From contig CAYJIX010000005.1 of NCBI GenBank assembly GCA_964370375.1, positions 8,521-72,520 on the forward strand: a DNA stretch of 64,000 bases, in the 5' to 3' direction. Of this stretch, positions 8,931 through 17,673 are shown piece by piece (positions within the stretch are counted from its first letter, which is position 1; each line of letters begins with the position of its first letter). Source of the stretch: CAYJIX01 sp964370375 (GTDB taxonomy: Bacteria; Desulfobacterota; Desulfovibrionia; Desulfovibrionales; Desulfovibrionaceae). Position numbers and translations under genes: made by a program. The notes beneath the pieces were generated by a model. The model was not told where the DNA came from, did not search any database, and saw nothing but the letters and a program-made list of their open reading frames with translations.

Positions 8931-10070
8931 TTATTCTTCAAACGTGCCTTTTACTTCTATATCGCCGTCACGCATGAGCACACGCCCTTTGGCTACAACA
9001 TGGCGCAAGGTAAAACTTTTGTCGAACAAACAAATATCAGCATCTGCGCCAACGCAGATATTACCCTTGCCTTCAAGGTTGTAATGCTTTGCAGGGTTGC
9101 TGGTGACAATGGGCACTGCTTGTTCAGGGCTTAGCCCCTGCTCAAGCAAGGCCTTGAATGTTTTAAGGTTTGCATCAACACTGCCAACGCCAAGGCCGAT
9201 CATTACTTTTTTATCGTTAAAGCGAGGAATGCTACCATGCCCGTCGGTGCTCATGCCGATATTTTCTGCCGGTACGCCTTCTTCCAGAGCTTGCGCAACA
9301 GCTTTGGCAGGTGTTGCAAAGCAGCTACCGCCTGACGTGATATCAAGGAGCCCGCCTTTGCGAGCAAATGCCATGGCGTCTTCAAACGTTTTAAGGTTGC
9401 GCGCGCAATGTGTAGGTTTAAAGTGGCGGATGGGGATGCCGCGCTCAATGGCTTCATTAAACATGTCAAATGCGCCTTGCAGATCCCCCAAATGAACGTG
9501 CAAAAAGCCGATTTTTCCGGAAAGCATGCCTCCAACTCGAATGTCAGAGACCAAGCGCATAAGCTCATCCATGGTAATGAAGGAAGCGCGATGGTCAGCC
9601 ATAGCCAATTTTACGCCGATAACTTCAGGCACTAAAAAAAGGTCTTTACGCACACTGTCAGAAAGCAAGGAAGGCGGTAGGGCATAATTACTTGTGTTCA
9701 TCCATACAGAAACACCTTCGCTGTTCAAAGCGCGCACTTTCGCCAAAAGGGCTTCCATGGAGCGCGTTACAGAATCTGTACCTGATACAGCCACAACACT
9801 TGTAGTACCGCAAGCCACAAGTTCAGACAGCACAAGTTCAGGCGTGCGTGTTTTGGGGCCACCTTCACCACCGCCGCCGGTTACGTGGATGTGATTGTCA
9901 ATGAACCCAGGCGTTAGAATAAGGTTGCTGGCGTCTAAAATTTCAAGATCAGGCATGTTGATGTTAAGGTTTTCTGCCACAGCCACAATGTGAGAACCCA
10001 CGACAAGGACATCGGCTACGCCAAGATTGTTTGGGCTGTACACCTGCGCTTTTTTGATGAGCAATGCCAT
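8931..10070 (-). CDS. iadA: beta-aspartyl (isoaspartyl) dipeptidase
   Basis: Zinc metallopeptidase of the amidohydrolase superfamily that hydrolyses isoaspartyl dipeptides released from damaged proteins. The 379-residue product shows the metal-binding HIH in GFIDNHIHVTGGGG followed by the family-specific EGGPKTRTPE segment, a second His near HLGDL, another in HFKPTHCARN, and the catalytic Asp in STDGHGS. Length fits the family (about 390). I chose the ATG preceded by GGAGG at 4-5 bases rather than the frame's upstream codon. It stands alone between a terminator and a repeat-bearing intergenic region. Confidence 0.92.
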   Translation of the reverse strand: MALLIKKAQVYSPNNLGVADVLVVGSHIVAVAENLNINMPDLEILDASNLILTPGFIDNHIHVTGGGGEGGPKTRTPELVLSELVACGTTSVVAVSGTDSVTRSMEALLAKVRALNSEGVSVWMNTSNYALPPSLLSDSVRKDLFLVPEVIGVKLAMADHRASFITMDELMRLVSDIRVGGMLSGKIGFLHVHLGDLQGAFDMFNEAIERGIPIRHFKPTHCARNLKTFEDAMAFARKGGLLDITSGGSCFATPAKAVAQALEEGVPAENIGMSTDGHGSIPRFNDKKVMIGLGVGSVDANLKTFKALLEQGLSPEQAVPIVTSNPAKHYNLEGKGNICVGADADICLFDKSFTLRHVVAKGRVLMRDGDIEVKGTFEE

Positions 10071-10436
10071 AAAAGCCTCCAAAAGTTAGGGTAAAACTGT
10101 TTACAATATAAAGGAAGAATCAGCGGCCCTTAGGCCCATTGGAAATGTGCGATTTAAAAACAGATCCTATCTTCGTGACATTTTTTCCATGGGCTGTTTA
10201 AAAAGGGTGAAACACAAGGAATACTACAAAAACGAAACTCGTCGTATAAACAGACATATATAAGCGGTCTGCCCTTGTATTTTGACGCAATGCTTTGCCC
10301 TTTTTTAGCGACCATTAAGGGCAGGCAGTTCAAAAAGTGCCGGATACAATGAAGTTGTTAATTTTAAGAGGGGAATGGGTTCTTCCCCCCCATGACCCGA
10401 TTAAAATTTGCCGCTGAAGCAGTAGACGGTGCTTTT
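10071..10436. other. intergenic region with one repeat copy
   Basis: 366 bases between the isoaspartyl dipeptidase start and the thioesterase stop, both leftward. The dipeptidase ribosome binding site GGAGG lies at the left edge, and its promoter must lie here or further upstream. The right part (10321-10395) is a copy of a dispersed repeat listed separately. No gene is visible. Confidence 0.6.
10321..10395 (-). repeat. dispersed repeat, partial copy (family with AGGCTGTTCAAAAA end)
   Basis: Reads GCAGGCAGTTCAAAAAGTGC at its start, then GATACAATGAAGT and a terminal AAGAGGGGAA-containing part. The same order occurs in reverse complement at about 25653-25788 and at 23710-23782. In the first 58 bases it matches the 25.7-kb copy at most positions. 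It is non-coding and lies between two genes. Confidence 0.7.
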
Positions 10437-10847
10437 TCAACTGCCTGCTATGGGCCTACTGGTATGAAAGCCGGTAATCGTTGCCACAGCTACAAGGGTA
10501 TTGTTACCATCATGAATGTCAACTCGGTAGGTGGTAAGGTGCTCGCCGGAATGGATATTGGTAGCAGTAGCCTTAATGGGGCCAACTTTTCCCGGGCGCA
10601 TATAATTGATGGAAGAATTGATATTTAGAACCGCCCTGTCTTGCCCGGAATTGGCAGCCACCGCAAAAGCTAAATCCGCAAGGGCAAAAATCGCTCCACC
10701 ATGTGCCAAGTTCACACCATTTTTGTGCCGTTCGTCAAGGTCTAAAACAGTGACAGCATGTCCTGGTTCAGCCGTTTCAATGCGGATGCCTAAGTGTTTG
10801 GCAAAGGTATCGGCCTGTTCGATATGTTCTTTGAAGGGGCAGCTCAT
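10437..10847 (-). CDS. PaaI-family hotdog thioesterase
   Basis: 136-residue single hotdog-fold acyl-CoA thioesterase. The family core is LAHGGAIFALADLAFAVA (the HGG motif with the catalytic Asp in the following helix) and the beta strand SSINYMRPGKVG. PaaI-type enzymes hydrolyse aryl- or acyl-CoA intermediates to recycle CoA; the substrate here is unknown. The start is ATG after AAAGGAA. It follows the biotin-transporter ATPase gene by 49 bases on the same strand, so it may be read through from that operon without a functional link. Confidence 0.88.
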   Translation of the reverse strand: MSCPFKEHIEQADTFAKHLGIRIETAEPGHAVTVLDLDERHKNGVNLAHGGAIFALADLAFAVAANSGQDRAVLNINSSINYMRPGKVGPIKATATNIHSGEHLTTYRVDIHDGNNTLVAVATITGFHTSRPIAGS

Positions 10848-10896
10848 ACATTTCCTTTGACAGCCATGTCAATGTGTTAGGTAAAAGGTGGCGCGT

Positions 10897-11589
10897 CTAC
10901 GCCCAAGGGGTAAGAATACCGCCGCTTAGCCAAGTGCTAGGAGGCCGTACTCCATATTCTTTCAATAACGGCATGCTGTCAACAAGGGGGAGGTGTTTTG
11001 GGGCTTTTTCCTTGTGAAGCAGTACAAGCGCGTCAGATAAATCTGCTAAGGGGTCAACATCATTGGTGCTGATTATAATTGTTCGCCCCTTGGCTGTTTG
11101 GTCTTGCAACAAGTGGCGAAGCTCGCATATGCCAAGGTAGTCAAGGCCGGTTAAAGGTTCATCCAGCAACAAAATAGGAGGGTCCGCGCTAAGCGCAGAC
11201 GCAAGGCATAGCTTGCGTTTTTGCCCAAAGGACAGGTTTTTGGTGGGGCTTGTGTAGAAACTGCCTAGGGCGAAACGTTCAGCAAGGTTTGTGGCATGCT
11301 TTTGCATGTCGCTTGAAAGCCCAAGCCAAAGGTCCTCAAGAACAGTTTCCCCAAGCAGCCAGGCTTCAGGGTCATGGGGCAAAAAGGCTGTGGCACCGTT
11401 CACAGCTAGCTTTTGCTCCTTTGGCAATCGTAAAATGCCTGCCATAAGGAGCAACAACGTGGATTTACCGCTTCCATTGGGCCCTGCCACCAAGGTAAAC
11501 GAACCTTTTGGGATATGCAGGTGTAAACCTGAAAAAAGCGGATTTGTTGCATGAGGATAGCTGTAGCAAAGATCGTGACAACTGATCAT
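10897..11589 (-). CDS. bioM: ECF biotin transporter ATP-binding protein (BioM-like)
   Basis: ABC ATPase of 230 residues energising an energy-coupling-factor importer. Walker A is GPNGSGKST (residues 36-44), the signature region is NLSFGQKRKLCLASALSA, and Walker B is ILLLDEPLTGLD, followed by a switch region (STND) with Asn where His is usual. The start ATG shares one base with the BioY stop (TAATG). Together with BioY and BioN it forms a dedicated three-part biotin importer. The replacement of the usual H-loop His is read by eye and should be checked by alignment. Confidence 0.88.
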   Translation of the reverse strand: MISCHDLCYSYPHATNPLFSGLHLHIPKGSFTLVAGPNGSGKSTLLLLMAGILRLPKEQKLAVNGATAFLPHDPEAWLLGETVLEDLWLGLSSDMQKHATNLAERFALGSFYTSPTKNLSFGQKRKLCLASALSADPPILLLDEPLTGLDYLGICELRHLLQDQTAKGRTIIISTNDVDPLADLSDALVLLHKEKAPKHLPLVDSMPLLKEYGVRPPSTWLSGGILTPWA

Positions 11590-12137
11590 TATTGTTCTTC
11601 ATTCCTTAGGGGTAAGGAGATGTGTTTTTGTTGACGGATATACATAATAGCAAGGATTGCCGCAATTTTAAGGGTGTCTCCGGGTAAAAACGGCAACATC
11701 CCTACACCTAAGGCAGCCGATACAGACATGTTAAGGCTATGGGCAAGCCATAATGTGCCACAGGTATAGACAATGCCTGTGCCAAGGGTGAGCAAAAAGG
11801 CACTGCTCCATAGGCGTGTTTTACAAAAACCGCTAAGGGTGACAAGGGCAAGATACCCCACTATATAGCCACCCGTGGGGCCCATAAGTACCCCCACTCC
11901 TGCTTTGCCACCTGCAAAAACAGGCAATCCAATACAACCGGCGCCAATGAATAAAAGCACCGTATACAAGCCGTAACGAGGGCCAAGAAGCATGCCTGCC
12001 AGCATGATAAAAAACGTATGCAGGGTTATAGGTACAGGGCCAAAAGGTATGCTTACCCAGCTGCTTGCAACAATAAGAGCAGTCAGAAGGGCAATACGCA
12101 CAAGTATGCGTACATTCATGATGCGTTCATCAAACAT
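11589..12137 (-). CDS. bioY: biotin transporter substrate-binding protein BioY
   Basis: Membrane S-component (182 residues, about six helices) that binds biotin. Family motifs are visible: WVSIPFGPVPITLHTF, MLLGPRYGLYTVLLFIGAG and LMGPTGGYIVGY. I chose the ATG at 12137, which has AAGGA five bases upstream and overlaps the end of BioN by eight bases. A longer frame would run deep into BioN. Operon order on this strand is BioN, BioY, BioM. Confidence 0.92.
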   Translation of the reverse strand: MFDERIMNVRILVRIALLTALIVASSWVSIPFGPVPITLHTFFIMLAGMLLGPRYGLYTVLLFIGAGCIGLPVFAGGKAGVGVLMGPTGGYIVGYLALVTLSGFCKTRLWSSAFLLTLGTGIVYTCGTLWLAHSLNMSVSAALGVGMLPFLPGDTLKIAAILAIMYIRQQKHISLPLRNEEQ

Positions 12138-12840
12138 AAGTATCCTTTGAAGTAGAAGAGGTTGCAGCGGGCCAATTCCAAGCCGTGCTTGTTGTAAGGT
12201 TGCGCAAAACAAGGGCAATGGAGCGATAGAGGCTTTCTTGCTCTAATCTATGTAAAACAGCCTTGCCCAAAAAAGCCAGTTTTTGGTGCAAAGGCATTTT
12301 AGGAGCTCTTCGTTGTAGCATTGCCCACGTTTCAGAAAGCACATCATGACAACGCGGCAGCCATGTAATCATGACCATAAGGGTTAGGGCTGGTTTCCAG
12401 TGGCGAGAACCAAGGATAGGGCGCAACGCCCAAGCTACGGCAAGGGCCAGTCCTAGGGGGCTTGTGGCAGCTGATAATATCAGACCAAGGGCCACAGATG
12501 AGGCAAGGCGCGTGGTTAAAAGGGCGGCTTCAACAAGGCGTTGTTCCATGCCCATGTTCAAAAGCAGAGTGTCAGCAATGAATTTTCCAACGCCCCAGGC
12601 AAGTGCCATAATGCATCCGGCTTTAACAAGCGTTAAGGAAATACGTTTTTGAACAACAATGCAGCCCATAATACTTGCCAATACGGGCAGGGCAAGGAAA
12701 AGTGGCGGCAAAGTCCACACCAAAACACCGCAAAGCGTTGCCATTGCGATAATAAGGCGAGGATCCCTCCCGTCAGGAAACAGCAGATTTCTATGGGTGA
12801 GGGCAAGATTTTTTTCAGAATCATTGGGGCTCATTGTCAT
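12130..12840 (-). CDS. bioN: ECF transporter transmembrane protein (BioN/CbiQ family)
   Basis: T-component of the biotin ECF importer, 236 residues. It has an N-terminal cytoplasmic stretch, about four to five membrane helices, and a C-terminal cytoplasmic coupling region with a short Arg-containing motif (QRRAP) that contacts the ATPase. The start is uncertain: the first ATG is used, but a second follows two codons later and neither has a clear ribosome binding site. A C-rich stretch lies just upstream. I see no convincing BirA operator in front. Confidence 0.82.
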   Translation of the reverse strand: MTMSPNDSEKNLALTHRNLLFPDGRDPRLIIAMATLCGVLVWTLPPLFLALPVLASIMGCIVVQKRISLTLVKAGCIMALAWGVGKFIADTLLLNMGMEQRLVEAALLTTRLASSVALGLILSAATSPLGLALAVAWALRPILGSRHWKPALTLMVMITWLPRCHDVLSETWAMLQRRAPKMPLHQKLAFLGKAVLHRLEQESLYRSIALVLRNLTTSTAWNWPAATSSTSKDTYV

Positions 12841-13071
12841 GGGGGGAGTCTAGGAGGGGTGCAATCGTTTGTCAATGACGCAACAGCCTGACGAAGAGGC
12901 TGTAAAATTAGGATAGAACCTATTTTGGTATATCTTTTTTTTGTTTGCTGTGCTCAAGGGGCATGGCTACTTCTGCCCCATGGCTTTTGTTTTTCGCTGA
13001 CATGGTATAAGAAACATGTACATACGGTAAACGTTTGCATTGGCTTTACACTTTATTGTACGGGAATGTGT

Positions 13072-14124
13072 ATGCGCACTTTTTTCTTTTTTCCTCCTTT
13101 GCCCAAGATAAGCGGCGGCATGGCGGTGATATTGCAATTGGCAAGGGGCCTGTCTGAGCATGGGCACCATGTGGAATTGGTGGTGCGGGAGCCTTTGAAG
13201 GATTCCGATGTTGCCTGCAATCTGCCTGTTGTGCATTGGGATGACCTTAGCCTTACGGCCGAGGATGTTTGGGTAGTCCCTGAAGGTTGGCCCCATGCTT
13301 TAAGCCCGGGCCTTGCTGCCAAGGCCCTTTGTGTGGTGTATGTGCAAAATTGGGCGTTTTTGCATGGGCATTTGCCGCAAAACGTCACATGGCAGCAGCT
13401 TGAAGTGCATTTTTTGGCTGTATCACAGCCTGTGGCTTGGTTTGTTGAGCAAACAATAGGACATGTTCCTCCCATTGTACGGCCAAGCCTTGATCAAAAT
13501 ATCTTTTTTGCACCGCCCAATCGCAAAACAATATCTGAACAAGAAACCGTGCGCATAGCTTGGATGCCCAGAAAAAACAAAGCCTTGGCCCTGCAAGTGC
13601 GCACGCTGTTTGAAGCCAGAAATCCCAAAGCACAGGTAGAATGGTTAAGCATCCATGGCAAAGAGCCCCATGAAGTGGCGGATATTTTGCGCACGGCAGA
13701 GGTTTTTTTGGCAACGGGCTTTCCGGAAGGCTTTGGCCTGCCGCCCCTAGAAGCCATGGCGTGTGGCTGCCTTGTGGTGGGTTTTAGTGGCCTTGGGGCG
13801 TGGGATTATTTTAAACAAGCCTTGCCAGCAACGCTTGGCTATGGGATGGTGCCATGGGCTCCTGTGCGTGAGGACGTTTCTTGGGGGCCCAATGTGTTTG
13901 CTGTAGCCGATGCAGATACTTTGGCTGCTTGTATGGCCCTTGAATATGCCGTACAGGTTTTGCGCGAAGACGGTGAAAAATTGGCTGCCATACGTCATGC
14001 AGGCAGGTGTACAGCGAATGCCTACAATGTGTTGCAGCAAAAAGAGCAGGTTCTAGCTGTGTGGCAGGAATATGAGCGCGCGCAACAACATCGAGGTGTT
14101 TTGGGTTTAAATGTAGCAAGGTGA
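13072..14124 (+). CDS. glycosyltransferase, GT4-like
   Basis: 350-residue nucleotide-sugar glycosyltransferase with a GT-B fold. The N-terminal motif is FFPPLPKISGGMAVILQLA and the C-terminal donor-binding motif is GFPEGFGLPPLEAMACGCLV, with the EX7E pair of retaining GT4 enzymes. An in-frame upstream extension exists, but CGGGA precedes ATG 13072 at six bases and the extension looks non-coding, so the shorter start is used. The acceptor is unknown. The gene is alone on its strand and ends at a strong hairpin terminator. Confidence 0.82.
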   Translation: MRTFFFFPPLPKISGGMAVILQLARGLSEHGHHVELVVREPLKDSDVACNLPVVHWDDLSLTAEDVWVVPEGWPHALSPGLAAKALCVVYVQNWAFLHGHLPQNVTWQQLEVHFLAVSQPVAWFVEQTIGHVPPIVRPSLDQNIFFAPPNRKTISEQETVRIAWMPRKNKALALQVRTLFEARNPKAQVEWLSIHGKEPHEVADILRTAEVFLATGFPEGFGLPPLEAMACGCLVVGFSGLGAWDYFKQALPATLGYGMVPWAPVREDVSWGPNVFAVADADTLAACMALEYAVQVLREDGEKLAAIRHAGRCTANAYNVLQQKEQVLAVWQEYERAQQHRGVLGLNVAR

Positions 14125-14134
14125 AGCGTACAAA

Positions 14135-14170
14135 AAAATCTGCCCAAGCATGAAAGCTTGGGCAGATTTT
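14135..14170. terminator. bidirectional terminator
   Basis: 15-bp perfect stem AAAATCTGCCCAAGC with the loop ATGAAA and T or A tracts at both ends. It separates the glycosyltransferase gene from the convergent YjiH-type gene. Confidence 0.9.
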
Positions 14171-14221
14171 GTTAAAATGACGGCATGGGAATTTTTTCTC
14201 AAGCCGTTTTTATCCTTTTAT

Positions 14222-15529
14222 TTACATGAAAAAGTGTACAAAAGGTGTTGCCAACAAGAGTGACAAGATGATCCGCTCAACCCAAACAATGATGATATCT
14301 TTGATATCAATATTGATGTCTGTTGCCAGAATACAAGGAATGGATGCCGAGAAAAAGAGGATTTCTGACACGCAAACAATGCCAATAACAGCCTTCACGT
14401 CAGGGCTTGCACTAGCAACCAAGCTGGCAGGCAAAAACATTTCCGCCAAACTTAAAGCACAGGCTTTGGCCAAAAGCATGGCCTCAGCTCCAAATCCCAA
14501 AAGGCTTGTAACGGGCAAGAAGATGTAGCCAAGCATATCAAAGATAGGCGTAAATTCTGCAAGCACCAATCCAAAAAAGCCGATGGACATGAGCGTGGGC
14601 CCAATGGCAAGGGCAAGGCCAAGGCCGTCTTTAAAGGTTTTTACGCTGCCACTGAAAACGTCAGGTGCTTTATCACAAGCTACCAGCCCTTCATGCAGAG
14701 CTGTTGAAAGAAGCTTGCCTTGTTCAGGTTTGGCTTCGCTAATAGGTTCTTTATCACCGTAGGTGAGGTTTGATTTTTTGCTCAAAGGATAAATTCTGGT
14801 TGTGATGGCAGTGACCAAAAAGGTGATAACAAGGGTTCCCCAAAAATAGGTATTCCATTGATCCATCAGGCCCAAGGTTTTTGCCACGATCACCATAAAG
14901 GTGGCAGATACGGTAGAAAACCCTGTGGCAATAATGCAGGCTTCTTTGTTTGAATAAAAGCCGTCTTTGTACACCTTGTTGGTGATGAGCAAGCCCACAG
15001 AATAACTGCCCACAAAGGATGCCACAGCATCAATGGCTGAACGGCCGGGTGTTTTCCAAACAGGGCGCATGATGGGGCGCATGAACACGCCGACAAATTC
15101 CATCAAGCCATAATGGATAAGCAGGGAAAGAAAGACCGCGCCAACAGGCACCAGCATCGTCACAGGAGTCACGATTTTTGTAAAAATAAACGGCAACATG
15201 CCCGGGGTATGGATGCTTTCAGGGCCAAAGCCAAATACTGCCGTAAAATACACACCAATGCCCAAAACTTTGAAAACGGAAAAAACGCTTGTGGTAACGT
15301 CTTTATTCCACGTTTTTCTGACAAAGGGTAAGATAGCGCCTAAAATGATCACAATGCCCACATACACGGTGCCAAAGTGCGGCACTGAGCGTAGCCATGT
15401 CACAATGTGGTCAATAAAGATTGACCTTGCACCATTGATGGTGACAGGGATAAAAAACACAAAAATACCAATGAAATTGAGCAAAATGAACTTCATAAAG
15501 GTTGAAGAACTCACTTTTGTCTGCGTCAT
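14222..15529 (-). CDS. YjiH-family membrane protein with nucleoside-recognition (Gate) domain
   Basis: 435-residue polytopic membrane protein with about ten to twelve helices. It matches the YjiH/Gate family (SAIDAVASFVGSYSVGLLITNKVYKDG and the following FSTVSATFMVIVAKTLG), whose members are presumed transporters of unknown substrate. I chose the ATG after GAGGAG; the longer frame adds 28 residues without support. It is monocistronic, with a terminator on its 3' side. Transport of a nucleoside-like or organic compound is only a family-level guess. Confidence 0.82.
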   Translation of the reverse strand: MTQTKVSSSTFMKFILLNFIGIFVFFIPVTINGARSIFIDHIVTWLRSVPHFGTVYVGIVIILGAILPFVRKTWNKDVTTSVFSVFKVLGIGVYFTAVFGFGPESIHTPGMLPFIFTKIVTPVTMLVPVGAVFLSLLIHYGLMEFVGVFMRPIMRPVWKTPGRSAIDAVASFVGSYSVGLLITNKVYKDGFYSNKEACIIATGFSTVSATFMVIVAKTLGLMDQWNTYFWGTLVITFLVTAITTRIYPLSKKSNLTYGDKEPISEAKPEQGKLLSTALHEGLVACDKAPDVFSGSVKTFKDGLGLALAIGPTLMSIGFFGLVLAEFTPIFDMLGYIFLPVTSLLGFGAEAMLLAKACALSLAEMFLPASLVASASPDVKAVIGIVCVSEILFFSASIPCILATDINIDIKDIIIVWVERIILSLLLATPFVHFFM

Positions 15530-15682
15530 AATCACTCCTCCCAGTGCACTATAGCGAAGTATAAAAGTTAGTGAAAAATAGATAGTAAAGCCGTGCATAA
15601 CACCAAAGGACATGTTGTTGAGAAGTCAAAACATATCTTTAAAATAACTGTACACTATTTCATAAAGAGTATCAAACAAAAA

Positions 15683-15715
15683 TAGCCCTTAGCGCAAAAG
15701 TTGCGCTAAGGGCTA
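15683..15715 (-). terminator. terminator of the pyrK-pyrD operon
   Basis: 15-bp perfect stem TAGCCCTTAGCGCAA with a three-base loop. On the minus strand it is followed by a T tract. It lies just 3' of pyrD. Confidence 0.9.
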
Positions 15716-15741
15716 AAAGTATTTGATGCTCAAATAGGGGA

Positions 15742-16677
15742 TTAGCCTATCTGTAAGGAGCCGCGTAATGTGCTAAGGTCATCAATGCCAATTTCTTCAC
15801 AAAGTTTCGGCAGTTCAGCTGCAATGCTAAAGGCGGCATCAGGACGCACAAAGTTCATGGTGCCAATCTGCACGGCAGAAGCCCCCACAAGGATAAATTC
15901 AAGCACGTCAAGGGCAGAAGCAATGCCGCCAATGCCGATAACAGGAATAGCCACAGCATTGCTTACCTGCCAAACGCAGCGCAGGGCCACAGGTTTGATG
16001 GCAGGCCCTGACAGTCCGCCAACAACATTGGCCAATAAACTTTTACGCGAACGCACATCCACCGCCATGCCTGTGATCGTATTGATGCAGGAAATAGCGT
16101 CAGCTCCTGCACTTTCAGCAGCTTTAGCAATGGTTGCAATGTCTGTAACATTGGGGGATAATTTGACAATAACAGGCGTATCCTTGGATTGTTTTTTTAC
16201 AGCTTCAACCACAGTGGCAGCGGCTTTCGGGTCTTGACCAAAAAGGACACCGCCTTCTTTCACATTGGGGCAGGAAATGTTGACTTCAAGGGCGGCTATG
16301 CCTTGCTCGTTTGCCAAGATGTTTGCCAATTGACCAAATTCGTCAGGGGATGTGGCATACAGATTGGCAATGACAGCGGTTTCGCTCCAAGGAAGTTTGG
16401 GGAGTTTGTGCTTGATAAATTCCTCTACGCCATCATTTTGTAAGCCTACAGCGTTGAGCATGCCGCAGGATGTTTCTGCCACACGCGGAAGGGGGTTGCC
16501 ACGGCGCGGTTCAAGGGAAAGGCCTTTAACAACAATCCCTCCCAAGGTTGTCAAATCGCCATAAGGCTCAAATTCAAGGCCATAGCCAAAGGTGCCGGAG
16601 GCCGTGAGCACAGGATTTTTGCAAAAAAGCGGACGCACACCAGGGTTTTGAATAAGGGGCATGGTGAGAGAATACAT
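15742..16677 (-). CDS. pyrD: dihydroorotate dehydrogenase B, catalytic subunit
   Basis: FMN enzyme oxidising dihydroorotate to orotate in pyrimidine synthesis, class 1B. The 311-residue product has the FMN/substrate motif NPVLTASGTFGYG, the class 1B NISCPNVKEGG segment, a Cys-containing ISCINTITGMAVD active region, and the phosphate-binding GIGGIASALD. The start ATG follows GGAGG, which overlaps the end of pyrK two bases upstream. Pairing with PyrK means electrons pass through FAD and a [2Fe-2S] centre to NAD. Confidence 0.95.
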   Translation of the reverse strand: MYSLTMPLIQNPGVRPLFCKNPVLTASGTFGYGLEFEPYGDLTTLGGIVVKGLSLEPRRGNPLPRVAETSCGMLNAVGLQNDGVEEFIKHKLPKLPWSETAVIANLYATSPDEFGQLANILANEQGIAALEVNISCPNVKEGGVLFGQDPKAAATVVEAVKKQSKDTPVIVKLSPNVTDIATIAKAAESAGADAISCINTITGMAVDVRSRKSLLANVVGGLSGPAIKPVALRCVWQVSNAVAIPVIGIGGIASALDVLEFILVGASAVQIGTMNFVRPDAAFSIAAELPKLCEEIGIDDLSTLRGSLQIG

Positions 16678-16679
16678 AA

Positions 16680-17495
16680 TTAACCCTCCAAAACAACTTG
16701 ATCTGCCCAAAAAACAGGGCCTTGTGTGCAGGTTTGCACAGGTTGCCCTGCTTTAGCGGCAACAGGCCAAGCGTCTGTTGTGGTGGTAACACAGCCAAGG
16801 CATGCTCCCACGCCGCAGGCCATGCGACTTTCTAGCGAAAGCTGGGTTCGCGCTCCTGTTTCAAGGGCAATAGCTTGTATAGCTTGTAAAAAAGGATGCG
16901 GGCCACAGGCAAGCACAAGGCCACGCCTTGCGGCATAGGCTTGCATGCGTGAGCGGATATGCCCTAAAAACCACGCAAGGTCATCCGGAGAATTTTCTTG
17001 ATAGGATTCCAGCTCAATGCGTTCGCCAAGGCTTTCCACAGGGTAGCAGTCCTCAGGCATGCGATGCCCAAACACCATGGTCAACACATTTTGTGTGGGA
17101 TGTCGTTCAGCATAGCCCACAAAAGGAGCAATGCCGATGCCACCTGCAAGCAGTAAGGTTGGGGTGCCCCCTTCCATGGCAAAACGGTTGCCAAGCGGCC
17201 CCCACACATGAAGCTTGTCGCCCTGTTTTAATTTGGACATGCGTTCTGTTCCGCGTCCTGAGATTTGGAAAAAAATGACAAGTTCGCGCGAGCTGACGCG
17301 GCAGATAGAAAAGGGCCTTGCCCAAGGCATGTCAAGGGCCCAGCCCACAGGCCTAAGCATGACAAATTGCCCGGGAAACCAGGCATCCCATTGGGGGCGT
17401 TCCATGCGTAAGGCAAAAAAGCGTGCCGGCTGCCCGGAAAGGCCAAAGGGTACGTTGTCTATAACGGCGACTTCGTAAAACGAAGATGGGTGCAT
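16680..17495 (-). CDS. pyrK: dihydroorotate dehydrogenase B, electron-transfer subunit
   Basis: 271-residue FAD/[2Fe-2S] protein that carries electrons from PyrD to NAD. It has a ferredoxin-reductase-like FAD domain (RPFSICRV), an NAD domain (LLLAGGIGIAPFVG) and a C-terminal Cys cluster ACGVGACLGC plus a distal Cys in QTCTQGP. I chose the ATG after GGAGG at eight bases; two earlier in-frame starts lack ribosome binding sites. It is the first gene of the two-gene unit, with pyrD starting two bases after its stop. Confidence 0.93.
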   Translation of the reverse strand: MHPSSFYEVAVIDNVPFGLSGQPARFFALRMERPQWDAWFPGQFVMLRPVGWALDMPWARPFSICRVSSRELVIFFQISGRGTERMSKLKQGDKLHVWGPLGNRFAMEGGTPTLLLAGGIGIAPFVGYAERHPTQNVLTMVFGHRMPEDCYPVESLGERIELESYQENSPDDLAWFLGHIRSRMQAYAARRGLVLACGPHPFLQAIQAIALETGARTQLSLESRMACGVGACLGCVTTTTDAWPVAAKAGQPVQTCTQGPVFWADQVVLEG

Positions 17496-17673
17496 TGCTA
17501 CCTCCGGTTGGTCAAAAGCTTGCATACTAAAAATAAGACCTCTGCACATATACGTGTAATAAAAAAACTGAACTTCTGATAGTTAACACTATTTTTCCAT
17601 TAAAAATACTTGTGCAAAGCTTCAAAATATAAAATTTGGTGCGGGCGCTATGCGTACCTTATTCTTATCGTTA

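Noticed and set aside
10392..10628. rightward 78-codon frame over the thioesterase gene
   Set aside because: Antisense shadow of a well-supported hotdog thioesterase.
12883..12903. biotin operator or riboswitch in front of the biotin transporter
   Set aside because: A 7-bp hairpin ACAGCCT/AGGCTGT is present, but it lacks the BirA half-site sequence and resembles the CAACAGCCTG repeat ends instead.
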